64,000 nucleotides of DNA from Sulfurospirillum diekertiae. GTDB lineage: Bacteria > Campylobacterota > Campylobacteria > Campylobacterales > Sulfurospirillaceae. The stretch lies in the NCBI RefSeq assembly GCF_002162315.1, contig NZ_CP021416.1, positions 1,438,207 through 1,502,206 on the forward strand. The letters are read 5' to 3'. A model generated the notes under the pieces. The model had not been told where the DNA came from, did no database searches, and saw nothing but the letters and a program-made list of their open reading frames with translations. Position numbers and translations under genes: made by a program. Shown here one piece after another: positions 38,993-48,517 of the stretch (positions within the stretch are counted from its first letter, which is position 1; every line of letters starts with the position of its first letter).

Positions 38993-39879
38993 TTAGTCAA
39001 TAACTTCACCTACACTAATTTGATTCAGTAGACTTTGAGCTGCTTTTGATTTATTACTTTTTAGGTAGGCTTGAAGCGCAAGGACAGCATCTTCTTTATG
39101 ACCAAGTTTAACTTTAGATTTAGCAAACCAAATCCAACTTTTTTCACTATCAGGATCTGCATTGTTGGCCATAAGAGCCCATTTATTACATTCCGTATAA
39201 TTTTTCATTGCATAATATTCTTCTGCAAGCATTAATGCAAAGGTAATGTTATGTGTTTTTTCAAATTTATCTTTCAGGTATTGTATGGAATTCACCTCAT
39301 GTGTCTCAATTTTAATAAGACCCTTGGGTTTTTGTTCATCCATAAGAGGTGGGGGCAAAAGAGCTGTGTCAACTTTATCTTCTTTATTGCGATAAAAATT
39401 TTCTTCATCAATAGTTGGCATTTTTCGCATTAAAACTTTATTGTCAATATCTTCTTCTTGGATGCCAAGACTTGACTTCTTTTCAGCAATCTCAGGTACA
39501 TAAGAGGACTTCTTTTCTACTTTATTTTTGTTAATAATTGGAAGTTGGAGAAAAAGTATTTGATTCTCTTGCTCCTCTACAACAAGAGGAGGAGTATATT
39601 TCTTTACACTCATATTTACATCAGAAGCATTTAAGGACTGTTGTTGAATACCCGTAATGTTAGTATCAAGAGGTTTGATTGATTCTGCTATTGTTTGAAC
39701 ATTATTAGATAATGATGCATTGGTATCTGTCAAGGGAACCATCGTAGGATAGAGGAAAATGGCAGTAGCACCTATTAGTAAAATAATTATACTTACGATG
39801 ATGTAATGTACTCTTTGTTTAATTCTATATTTGAAGACTTTTTTTTTTCGAGTTCCATAATTTCTATAGCACTAAGCAT
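38993..39879 (-). CDS. MshN-like protein with TPR part, apparent frameshift
   Basis: The readable part (38993-39742) has a low-complexity linker (about 1-150) and a C-terminal TPR-like region (about 155-245: AEEYYAMKNYTECNKWALMANNADPDSEKSWIWFAKSK). Upstream in another frame lies a basic cytoplasmic tip and a membrane helix IIVSIIILLIGATAIFLY that leads in phase into it. The two join, starting at ATG 39879 (MLSAIEIMELEKKK), if the T10 run at 39839-39848 changes by one base. That gives about 296 residues and overlaps the AAA gene stop. This topology fits MshN of Vibrio and the gene between ctsE and ctsP in C. jejuni. Confidence 0.7.
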
Positions 39880-40681
39880 GGATCATTCCTAAACTTATAC
39901 CTGCCATTTCAATATATTTTACATGTAAAGCATTCGTTTTGATAAGGGAGGGTTGATGCATATCATAATATTCCAAAATTTCAAAAAGTTTGTACATCAG
40001 TTTATTAATTGTTCTCAAATTTCCATCCGTAACTTTTAAAATAAGTTTATAATGTTTGTCTTTAAAAAGGTTAAGATATTCAAAGCGATTATGGAACAAG
40101 AGTTTTTTTTCAATATATGTTTTAATTTCATTCTTTGAAGCATTGTCAATTTCAATTGTTTCCCAAATACGTGTCTGAAAATAGTCTTTAGCTAGAACAT
40201 CTTCTCTCTCTGTTTTGTGAACCGTAAATAAAAATTTAAATAAACGTGAATCTGCCATAAGACGGATTTTTTCAATCAAATCTGTTGGATAGAGCTGCGC
40301 TTCATCAATTAATACTGTAATAGATTGATCTGTAGATGTGATATGCTTACTTAAAAGTGCTAAAAATTCATTGTAATTTGAAAATCCAGGAGATTTCTTT
40401 GCAAAAATATGCTCAAACAAGGCATCAATAAAAACTTTTTCTTCAAAAAAAGGTCTTGGAAAAAAAATAATCCGTTTTTTTGTTCTTAAATCATTAAAAA
40501 TTTTTTGGAGTAAAAAAGTTTTTCCAGTTCCGGGCTTGCCATAAAAAAGGATTAACTTTAGGGGTTTATCTAAAGTCTGCACCAACTTATCATACGTTGT
40601 TGCAGACTTATCAAGATTGATATAATCAAAAACTTCACCATCAACAAAGATGGTTTTAAGGTCACTATAATGGCTATTCAT
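39872..40681 (-). CDS. ExeA/MshM-type AAA ATPase (CtsP-like)
   Basis: The 269-residue P-loop protein has FYGKPGTGKTFLL (Walker A, about 44-56), ITVLIDEAQLYP (Walker B, about 120-131), and a sensor region FLFTVHKTEREDV. ExeA, MshM and CtsP belong to this family and help secretin or transformation complexes at the inner membrane. CtsP is required for natural transformation in C. jejuni. A palindrome copy (39919), the only one in the cluster, encodes Leu-His-Val near the C-terminus. It overlaps both neighbours. Confidence 0.85.
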   Translation of the reverse strand: MNSHYSDLKTIFVDGEVFDYINLDKSATTYDKLVQTLDKPLKLILFYGKPGTGKTFLLQKIFNDLRTKKRIIFFPRPFFEEKVFIDALFEHIFAKKSPGFSNYNEFLALLSKHITSTDQSITVLIDEAQLYPTDLIEKIRLMADSRLFKFLFTVHKTEREDVLAKDYFQTRIWETIEIDNASKNEIKTYIEKKLLFHNRFEYLNLFKDKHYKLILKVTDGNLRTINKLMYKLFEILEYYDMHQPSLIKTNALHVKYIEMAGISLGMIHA

Positions 40682-42228
40682 TTATCTTTTGACTGTATCC
40701 AAGATCTTTAAGTGTTGCTTTATCCGTGCCTTTTGCTCCAATAATACGTGGGGTAATGACAAAAACAAGTTCATTAGTGGACAATGTATCAGCCGAATGT
40801 TTAAAGGCTTCTCCAATAAGAGGAATACTACTGAGTAATGGCACACTAGAGTCTTGTTTTCCTTTAGTATTTGTTATAAGTCCTCCTAAAATAATCGTTG
40901 AGCCATCTTTAACTTTTACAACTGTTGAGAGTTTTTTTTCAGAAGTATCTGGCGCAATAACCCTAGGGTCAGTTGTTTTAACATCATCGGCAGAGTATTT
41001 AAACGTACTAACAGACGGATTGATTCTAAGAATAATCTCATTATCTTCCGAAATTTCAGGAGTTATATTTAATAGGACACCAATAAAAATAGAATAATTG
41101 GTATAGGTTGTTGCTAAAGTAGCAGTTCTTGTTGTGCTTGCGGCATTGGTCGTCTCAGGAACACGGTAATTAACATTATCACCAATAGTAATGAGCGCTT
41201 GTTGATTGTTCATTGTTAAGACTTTTGGACTTGATACAACTTTTGTTTCGCCGCTTGAACCTAAAAAATCAATCAGTCCTGCAATAGAAAACGATACATC
41301 ATTGACAACTGTTAAATTATTGAGGTTACTCGAAGCATTTGCTGTGCCAGTACTAGCAGAATTATATAAAGTATTTGGATTGCTAGCAGACAATGTTCCT
41401 TGATTACTATTGTTAAAAATAGAGTTACTTCCGATATTCAAAGAAAACTTACTCCAATCAACACCTGATGTATTGCTATTATTTAATAATACTGAGACAA
41501 TTGAAACATCAATTAACACTTGCCTATGAAGCCTCTCTTTGAGTACATCTATATATTCACTGACACGATCTAATTGTCTTTTGGTAGCTGTAACTGTAAT
41601 CATGCCCGCATTTACATTGATGATAGGTGATTGTGCTTTATACGTTTCTCCTCCGGTATTTAGAACTGAGGTGAGTTCTGTTGCAATAGTTTTCCAAAAA
41701 TCAAAAGATTCATTTGAAGAAATTGTATTTTGCCCTTGTGAAACTGTATTCTTTGTACCACTTGTACTTGTTTCAGTCGGTGTGGCATCAACTGAAGCAT
41801 TGATAACTGCTTTACCTTCACGGATTGATGAAATGTAATCTACTTTAAAAGATTTTGTGGATAAAGCTGAAATCTTTAAATAATTTTTATCATAGGTATA
41901 AAAAAGGTCATTATCTTGAATAATTATTTGAAAAACTTCATCTAAAGAGAGATTCTTGATATTAACCCCATTAAGATTTTTAGCAAGCACCTTTTCTGCT
42001 TCAGTATCTTTGACAACAATACTAAAATCACAAACTTCTGCAAGCTCCCCTAAAAGCTCTAAGCCTGTTGCTTTGTTGTTTGTTTTGATATTAAATGTAC
42101 GATACTCACATGATGATGCGCGATTATTTTTTTTCTGCTGCATGTATATGTATAGGCAAAAGAGCAATCGTGCAAACTGTAACCAATGCAATAATTTTAC
42201 TTGGAAAATATTTTAATATTGCTATCAT
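40674..42228 (-). CDS. mshL: Secretin of MshL/PilQ/GspD family (CtsD-like), apparent frameshift at signal peptide
   Basis: The outer-membrane secretin pore has N-terminal STN and N1-type domains (about 40-250), a Ser/Asn/Thr-rich loop, and a C-terminal secretin domain (about 300-515: VVSSPKVLTMNNQQALITIGDN, DGSTIILGGLI, VPLLSSIPLIGEAFK, ELVFVITPRII). The proper signal peptide (ATG 42228, MIAILKYFPSKIIALVTVCT..HAAEK) is in another frame. It joins the body if the T8 run at 42127-42134 loses one base. The gene position equals mshL of Vibrio and ctsD of C. jejuni. It is the export or import gate for pseudopilus or DNA. Confidence 0.9.
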
Positions 42229-42641
42229 CTTTTGTCCTTATTACAAGTTCTTTTTTTTTCAATTTCATTTTGGAGAATAACACTGTTGTATGTAATTTTT
42301 ATCAGCATATAAGATCCTACAAGATCATTTTTTTTGTACCAATTACCATTTATTTTTGCTTTTTGATTAAAAATTGCTTCTAAAACATAAGCAGGCGCTT
42401 GTGCGGTTGCATTGCTTTCACTTGCATTCTGTTCTGAAGAAAGAATAATAAAAGGATTTTCGAGCTTATCAATCATAATCGAATCAGCACCGGATCTTCT
42501 CTCCGCAATTTTTTCAAAAATTTTATCATACTCTTTAACTTCACTGCTTGAAGGTAATTTGTCTTGTGCCTCTATAATGGTAAGTATGACTAATAATCCT
42601 AAAATAGGCTTCACTAAAGTTTTCAATATTTCATCCCCCAA
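42225..42641 (-). CDS. MshK/CtsR-like small periplasmic protein
   Basis: The 138-residue protein has an N-terminal hydrophobic segment (about 8-24), a Lys/Glu-rich stalk and a compact C-terminal part (about 75-125: PAYVLEAIFNQKAKINGNWYKKND), reminiscent of GspC/MshK HR domains that bind secretins. Its last residues differ depending on the T9 run at 42251-42259. With one base less the end reads EKKELVIRTKDDSN and overlaps mshL further, which looks more natural. It lies directly before the secretin gene, as MshK and CtsR do. Confidence is moderate because family similarity is weak. Confidence 0.55.
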   Translation of the reverse strand: MGDEILKTLVKPILGLLVILTIIEAQDKLPSSSEVKEYDKIFEKIAERRSGADSIMIDKLENPFIILSSEQNASESNATAQAPAYVLEAIFNQKAKINGNWYKKNDLVGSYMLIKITYNSVILQNEIEKKRTCNKDKR

Positions 42642-43272
42642 ACAGCGATATTGAATTGACCTTCAATGTCTTTTTGACCTGTACAGTTGAGCTCATAAAT
42701 ATCAACAACCAATTCACTCTCTTCAATAGCATTCATGTACTTCATTGTATTTGCAAAAGAACCATTAAAAGAAACTTTTAGAGTTAAAATTTGCTCTATT
42801 TTTTGAATGCTCGGTTCATTGATTTTATTTTCAATAACTTTAATACGAACAGAATATTTTTGTGCTAATTGACTAATTGTATTAAGAAATTTTGCCCAAT
42901 TTTCATCATTGAATAACAGATACGAGAGCTCTTTGAGTTTATTATCAACGTAGTCATTCATATAAATTGTTTTTTCTAAAAGGAGTTTTGAATTTTCAAT
43001 GTCTGACTTTAATTTTTTTAATTAAAAAAGTTGCATCACCATCTCTTGATACAGAAGATAAATAAGCTTGTTCATCATGCAACTTCTTTTCAATATCTTT
43101 TGCACTTCTCATTGACTGATTCAATATTTTTTCTGTTACGGGATAAAGATAGCTATAGAAAATAAATCCAATGACGACAAAGGCCATTGCAAAAATTAAG
43201 TAAATTTCATTATTTTTTTTTATCTTTAAAAAAAAGATCAATTTTATCTAAAAGTGAATCAATACTATTCAT
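42623..43272 (-). CDS. PilO/MshJ-like inner-membrane protein, two apparent frameshifts
   Basis: Two frames fit together as one protein of about 216 residues: a cytoplasmic N-terminus (MNSIDSLLDKIDLFFKDKK), one membrane helix (FAMAFVVIGFIFYSYLY), a periplasmic coiled coil (about 45-95) and a ferredoxin-like fold (about 110-215). The breaks are at the T9 run 43213-43221 and the T7 run 43013-43019. Removing one base at each gives ATFLIKKLKSDIENSKLLLEK between the parts. The layout is that of PilO/GspM/MshJ, which forms the inner-membrane scaffold with the PilN-like part of the next gene. Confidence 0.65.
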
Positions 43273-44793
43273 TGTTCAATCCTATAGAGATTTTACTGGT
43301 ATAAAGTTTAATCTTGTCATCCTGTATAATCTTTTCTGTATTGACTTTATATTTTTTTAGAGCGGTTAAATCTTTAATGAATTCTGTAATCTTTTTTTCA
43401 TTTTTATTTCGAACAAAAAAATCAAGTTGTTGTTTTTTAAACTCAATTGCCTCAACTTTACAACCATTTTGATTTGAAAGCTGAAATATTTCCAATAGCA
43501 TTAACGCTTTCATAGGATATGATATTTTTTTATTATAAATTTCGCCCAAAAGCTTTTTTCTAAATTCAAACTTCGTTGTTTCATTCTTAACCAAACCATC
43601 AACTTTTTCTTTTTCAGTTTTTAAAAGAGAAAGTTGTTGTCTAATATCAGATGTCTGTTTGTATAATTCATTATACTCACTTGTCTGTTTAACAATGACC
43701 AAACTTAAAAAAGTATGGTATGCAAATTGATAAGCAGGGTATGCAAGGCTAATAATAACACTTGCAGCCATAATACCTAGAAATTTTCCTGAAGCTCTGT
43801 ATTTAAGGGAGGAGGTCTTTTATAAATGGAAAAATTAAGATTATCATCTGGATTTTCAATGTAAAGTTGTGCACTGAGCATCATCAAGATGTGAATTTGA
43901 TCAATATACCACTCTTTAGAATTAATCGCTATACTAAAATTAAACTCATATGATTCTAATCCCAAATAACTTTTTCCATATTCTTCAATACCTGAAAAAG
44001 TACCAATTTCTGATCCTAAATAGATTTTATCAATAAAATCTATATTGTAAGAACGTTTTGTAAAGACTAAGACATCATTAATATAGAGAAATATTTCACC
44101 AAAAAGTTGCATTAAGCTTTGTTGATATTGGCTATTAGTAGCCCTTAATCCCTCGTTAGTAAGAAGTTTATAAAAATCTTCTTCATCAACACGCTCTCCA
44201 ATCAGCTCACAAAATTTTTCATTGATCTCTTTGAGTGAATAATGAAGTGATTTTGAATAAACATACTCACCATTTTTATAAATTACTAAAAAGGCATCTG
44301 TCTTTTGAAAATAAACAAAACAGTGTGTACCATCTGCTTCAATAAAATTTTTACGGTAAAGAGATTTTATGAGAAAAGGCGCCGAGGTTACATAATCAAT
44401 ATATCGTGTTTTTTCTTTAATGGGTGTCAATTTTGTATAAATAAGTGTTGCATCAATAATAAAAACATTAAAAGAGCGATTTTTAGAATCTTTTGATTCA
44501 GTTTCGATATAACTTATAGAATATTCAATAGCAGAATCTAGGGCTAATTCATCATACACTTTTATTTCAATAGCATCTTTAAGATCGCTGTCAGGAATAT
44601 TACGACTTACATCAATAGTAGCACTTATAACATCACGCGTTTGCAGATACGAGGTATAAAACGCATTTTTTATCACTTTTTTTCTAGCTTGTTAAGTTTG
44701 ATTTCATTTTTTTGAATAGGTATAGGAGACGAGCGATAAAGGGTCTATTGATACAATTTCTGAGCTCAAACGTCTATCCTCAGTTACGGCCAT
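43265..44793 (-). CDS. MshI-like PilM+PilN fusion, three apparent frameshifts
   Basis: The longest open piece (43777-44676) looks like the actin-fold PilM domain; a second piece (43265-43771) has one membrane helix and a PilN-like coiled coil and periplasmic fold. They join as KRPPPLKYRASGKFLGIMAAS if one base is gained near 43801-43809, a junction typical of MshI, in which PilM and PilN parts form one chain. At the other end, one base in the T7 run 44677-44683 and one near 44738-44740 restore a start at ATG 44793 (MAVTEDRRLSSEIVSIDP) with a ribosome-binding site AAGGGG. About 509 residues result. It is the first gene of the cluster. Confidence 0.6.
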
Positions 44794-44851
44794 TTTAAAA
44801 ACCCCTTTTAAATAATTATATCTCTATGATAACGATGATATTACAGTAACT

Positions 44852-45742
44852 TTATTCTACTATATAACCAATTTTCTTCAACATTTCTTTATCTTGACTC
44901 CAACCCTGCTTCACCACAACAACAAGTTTCAGAAAGACACGTTTTTGTGACAAGGATTCAATGAGCAAACGAGCGCTAGAACCGATTCTTTTGATCGTTT
45001 GACCTTCTTTACCAATTACAATACCTTTCTGACTTTTTTTATCAACAATAATAGTAGCATAAATATTATCGATTGTCTCTTTTTCATCTACTTTATCAAT
45101 GATTACATCCGCAAAATAGGGGATTTCATCACTCGTATTTTCGAAAATTGCTTCTCGAATCAGCTCTTTATAAATGTCACGTGAGCGCTCTGTTGTAAGA
45201 ATTTCAGGGTCATAAAGATAAGGATGCTCTGGCATATATTTTGAGATCGCTTCTAAAAGATAGGATTGTGAGATTCCTTTTTTTACTGAAACAGGGATGA
45301 GTGCCACAAATTTATCTTGATAGGCTTGATATTCTGTAATCTTGTCAAAAAGTGCTGTTTGAGAAACACTGTCTGTTTTTGTAAGGAGAACCATATGGGG
45401 AATATTGTTTTTATTAAGGGATAAAAAATCTACATAGTGCTGAAGGGCATCGCTTGCGGGAGCTAAAAAGAGAATGAGATCACAATCACCCATAGCTTTC
45501 ATTGCTTCTTCAAGCATAAATTGGTTTAACAAACGTTCTTGTTCATGAATACCAGGAGTGTCAATAAAAATAATTTGTGTATTTTCGTGCATTGCGATGA
45601 TATTTAAACGTTTTCGTGTTGCATTCGCTTTATGTGAAACCATTGCAAGTTTTTCACCTACAAGCCAGTTGAGTAGGGAACTTTTACCCGCATTGGGTCT
45701 GCCAATAACGGCTACGTACCCTGTTTTTGTTTTTTCAGTCAT
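44852..45742 (-). CDS. era: GTPase Era
   Basis: The 296-residue protein helps 16S rRNA maturation and 30S assembly. G1 is GRPNAGKSS (about 14-22), G3 DTPG (about 61-64), and G4 TKTD (about 122-125). The C-terminal KH domain has VIGKEGQTIKRIG (about 244-256), the RNA-binding GxxG loop. Length and domains are normal. It follows hslU with a gap of 13 bases and belongs to the minus-strand run argG...hslV-hslU-era. It lies just before the Cts-type cluster but has no functional link to it. Confidence 0.96.
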   Translation of the reverse strand: MTEKTKTGYVAVIGRPNAGKSSLLNWLVGEKLAMVSHKANATRKRLNIIAMHENTQIIFIDTPGIHEQERLLNQFMLEEAMKAMGDCDLILFLAPASDALQHYVDFLSLNKNNIPHMVLLTKTDSVSQTALFDKITEYQAYQDKFVALIPVSVKKGISQSYLLEAISKYMPEHPYLYDPEILTTERSRDIYKELIREAIFENTSDEIPYFADVIIDKVDEKETIDNIYATIIVDKKSQKGIVIGKEGQTIKRIGSSARLLIESLSQKRVFLKLVVVVKQGWSQDKEMLKKIGYIVE

Positions 45743-45755
45743 TTGTCTTCTTTAC

Positions 45756-47081
45756 TTATAAAATATAGCGACTACTATCTTCGCTTTCTACGATGGCATC
45801 TAGTTTAGCATGAACTAGTTCTTTAGTGACATGTAATATCTCTCCAGAATGCTCATCGGCTGTATAACTGATATCTTCTAATACTTTTTCAATAATGGTA
45901 TGCAATCTTCTTGCTCCAATATCTTCTGTTTTTTCATTGGTAATTTGCGCAATTTTTGCAATCGAAGCAATAGCATCATCATCAAAAACAAGTTCAACAC
46001 CTTCAGTTTTTAAAAGTGCTTGGTATTGGCGTAAAAGTGAGTTTTTAGGTTGTGTTAAAATTTGGTAGAGAACCTCTTCTGTCAATGAACTGAGCTCTAC
46101 GCGGAGAGGAAAACGCCCTTGTAATTCAGGGATAAGATCACTTGGTTTACTCAGATGAAATGCACCTGCTGAAATAAAGAGAATATGGTCGGTTTTAATG
46201 CTTCCATATTTGGTATTGACATCACTACCTTCAACGATAGGGAGAAGATCGCGTTGAACACCTTCTTTACTTGGATCACTTCGGTGAGATTGTGAAGAGC
46301 TTACGGCAATTTTATCGATCTCATCAATAAAAATAATACCACCATTTTGAGCTCTCTCTCTGGCTTCACTTTTAACAGCTTCCATATCCAAAAGTTTTTC
46401 GCTTGCTTCAATTCTAAGTGCCTCTTTGGCATCTTTCACTTTCATCTCTTTTTTAATGTTACCTTGACCTGTACCTAGTATTTTAATAAAAGACTCTTGT
46501 ACTTTAATCATTTCAGGTGGCAATGAAGAATCCCCTAAATCATTACTGTTTTGCGAAATCTCTACTTCAATTTTAAGATCATCGAGTTCACCATCACGAA
46601 GTCTTTGACGCATTTTCTCATAACTTTTTTCATAGTCTGCTTTTTTCTCTTCGCTAACCCCTTTAGGAAGTGGCGGAAGCAGCTTTTCGATGATAGCTTT
46701 TTCTACATGTAGAGCAATATCGTCTTGATTTTTCTCTTTGTGTTCCGCTTTGACAAGGTTAATGGAAGCCATCATTAGATCTCTCACCATGGATTCAACA
46801 TCTCGTCCTACAAAGCCAACTTCGGTGTATTTACTCGCTTCCACTTTAACAAAAGGAAGAGAGAGCATTTTTGCCATACGACGTGCTATTTCTGTTTTCC
46901 CTACACCTGTTGAGCCAATCATTAAAATGTTTTTTGGCATCACTTCTTCTGCCATTTCACCTTCAAGCTTCAATCTTCGGTATCGATTTCGAAGGGCAAT
47001 AGCAATAGATTTTTTTGCATTAAATTGCCCAATGATATACTCATCTAAGTAGGCAACAGTTTGTTTGGGTGTTAAATTCAT
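45756..47081 (-). CDS. hslU: HslU, ATPase of the HslUV protease
   Basis: The 441-residue AAA+ unfoldase has [15 protein letters not shown] (Walker A, about 52-66), [11 protein letters not shown] (Walker B, about 248-258), a helical I-domain between them (about 110-235), and a C-terminal sensor-2 Arg ([10 protein letters not shown]) with the short tail that docks into HslV (ending SRYIL). The start overlaps the hslV stop by 4 bases. A near-palindrome CTACATGTAG lies inside (46703). Confidence 0.96.
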   Translation of the reverse strand: MNLTPKQTVAYLDEYIIGQFNAKKSIAIALRNRYRRLKLEGEMAEEVMPKNILMIGSTGVGKTEIARRMAKMLSLPFVKVEASKYTEVGFVGRDVESMVRDLMMASINLVKAEHKEKNQDDIALHVEKAIIEKLLPPLPKGVSEEKKADYEKSYEKMRQRLRDGELDDLKIEVEISQNSNDLGDSSLPPEMIKVQESFIKILGTGQGNIKKEMKVKDAKEALRIEASEKLLDMEAVKSEARERAQNGGIIFIDEIDKIAVSSSQSHRSDPSKEGVQRDLLPIVEGSDVNTKYGSIKTDHILFISAGAFHLSKPSDLIPELQGRFPLRVELSSLTEEVLYQILTQPKNSLLRQYQALLKTEGVELVFDDDAIASIAKIAQITNEKTEDIGARRLHTIIEKVLEDISYTADEHSGEILHVTKELVHAKLDAIVESEDSSRYIL

Positions 47082-47623
47082 GCTTCTTTACTCTCTAAAA
47101 CATATGTTTTAATGTTATCGTTAGTGTAAATACAAAGTTCACTAGCAATTTTTAAACTCTCTTTTACGATCGTTTCTTCATCAAGATTTGTGTGGCGATC
47201 CAGTGCACGTGCAGCCGATATGGCGTAGTTTCCACCGCTTCCAATTGCTGCGATTTTACCGTCCTCTGGTTCCACCACATCTCCATTACCACTCAAAATG
47301 AAAATGTGATCGCAATCTAAAACAATCATCATCGCTTCTAAACGACGCAACATTTTATCTTTACGCCACTCTTTTGAAAATTCAATCACTGATTTGTACA
47401 AATCACCTTTTTTTTGCTCCAAAATACCTTCGAACATATCAAAAAGGTTAAATGCATCAGCAGTGCTTCCTGCAAATCCTGCAAGGATTTTGCCATTATA
47501 GAGTTTACGAATTTTAGTGGCATTGTTTTTAAGCACGGTATTACCAAAGGTGACTTGTCCGTCTCCGCCAATAACTGCTTTCTTATCACCGCGACATGCA
47601 AGGATGGTGGTTGCTTCAAACAT
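47078..47623 (-). CDS. hslV: HslV, peptidase of the HslUV protease
   Basis: The 181-residue proteasome-type Thr protease aligns with E. coli HslV from [26 protein letters not shown] onward. The catalytic Thr would be T5, preceded by MFEA. E. coli has only Met before it, so the mature form here needs removal of four residues, as I recall for Helicobacter and Campylobacter HslV. The conserved Lys (TKIRKL) and the GSGGNYA motif are present. It is translationally coupled to hslU. Confidence 0.95.
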   Translation of the reverse strand: MFEATTILACRGDKKAVIGGDGQVTFGNTVLKNNATKIRKLYNGKILAGFAGSTADAFNLFDMFEGILEQKKGDLYKSVIEFSKEWRKDKMLRRLEAMMIVLDCDHIFILSGNGDVVEPEDGKIAAIGSGGNYAISAARALDRHTNLDEETIVKESLKIASELCIYTNDNIKTYVLESKEA

Positions 47624-47628
47624 AAAAG

Positions 47629-48075
47629 TTATTCTCCAAGAATAATAAGTGTTAAGGTAGCGTGAATACCGTGCCCTAACTTAATACTCACATTAAAATT
47701 ACCGGTTGTTTTGATCGCTTGCTCAAGTTCAACAGTTTTTTTATCAATATCTATTGAGTATTGTTCTTTGAGTTCATGCGCAATCTCGTCTTTGGTAACG
47801 GCACCAAAAAGACTTCCATTTGCACCAAGTTTACGTTTAACGGTGAGTTTAAGTTCACCAAGTTTCTTTTCAATGGATTTAAGATTTGCAATTTCCTCAG
47901 CTTCCGCAGCTGCTTTTTTACGTTGATCTGATTCATATTTTCGCATGACTTCGTTGGTCGCTAAAAGCGCAAAGCCTTTACCAATGAGGAAGTTTTGACC
48001 ATAACCGTCTTTTACCTCTTTGATTTCGCCTTTTTTACCTAAATCTTTAACATCTTTAATCAATAATACTTTCAT
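47629..48075 (-). CDS. rplI: 50S ribosomal protein L9
   Basis: The 148-residue protein starts at [18 protein letters not shown], chosen because AAAAGGA precedes this ATG and it is the universal L9 start; 15 extra codons upstream are not part of it. The signature G.....[16 protein letters not shown] (about 13-32) is intact. A long connecting helix (about 40-75) and a C-terminal domain follow. Its position before hslV is common in Campylobacterota. Confidence 0.96.
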   Translation of the reverse strand: MKVLLIKDVKDLGKKGEIKEVKDGYGQNFLIGKGFALLATNEVMRKYESDQRKKAAAEAEEIANLKSIEKKLGELKLTVKRKLGANGSLFGAVTKDEIAHELKEQYSIDIDKKTVELEQAIKTTGNFNVSIKLGHGIHATLTLIILGE

Positions 48076-48088
48076 TTTTTTCCTTTTA

Positions 48089-48511
48089 TCATGATCGAAT
48101 ATTTTTGGGAAATGGAGCATTTTTCAGTTTTTCACCATGAAAGGCATCAATGCCACCACTGAGTTGGGCAATGTTTGAAAAGCCCATTCTTCGTAAAATA
48201 AATATCATTTGTGTTGTGCGTCCACCAATATGGCAGTAAAAAATCAAAAGCTTATTGGCGAGTTTTTTAAGTTCGTCCATGTGTTGATGAATGGTTGAAG
48301 TTGGCATAAGGATGTCTGTTCCTCTGATGCTTGACTCAGAATACTCATACATCTCTCTGATATCAATAAGTACAAAATCGAGCCTTTTTTGCGCTCTGAG
48401 ATTTAGCATTACATGTAACTCTTCTCCACTGACTTCGCAGCTTTTTGTTACGGTTTTGACTAAATTCATCATCGCTTCTTCACTCCATTCATCGTTAATT
48501 GGCTTATCCAC
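48089..48511 (-). CDS. Rhodanese-domain protein
   Basis: The 140-residue single rhodanese domain has [18 protein letters not shown] (about 48-65) and the active-site loop [12 protein letters not shown], in which C92 (approximate) is the persulfide-forming Cys. The C-terminal [11 protein letters not shown] is typical. No signal peptide is present, so it is cytoplasmic. It likely transfers sulfur or senses polysulfide, plausible in a sulfur-respiring relative. A palindrome copy (48409) encodes Leu-His-Val. It lies between rplI and argG. Confidence 0.88.
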   Translation of the reverse strand: MDKPINDEWSEEAMMNLVKTVTKSCEVSGEELHVMLNLRAQKRLDFVLIDIREMYEYSESSIRGTDILMPTSTIHQHMDELKKLANKLLIFYCHIGGRTTQMIFILRRMGFSNIAQLSGGIDAFHGEKLKNAPFPKNIRS

Positions 48512-48517
48512 TGGGGT

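Noticed and set aside
35939-44793. Classical general secretion (Gsp) operon
   Set aside because: Order and family details (MshL-type secretin, ExeA/MshM ATPase, MshI-like fusion, no pseudopilins G-K) fit the MSHA/Cts layout better.
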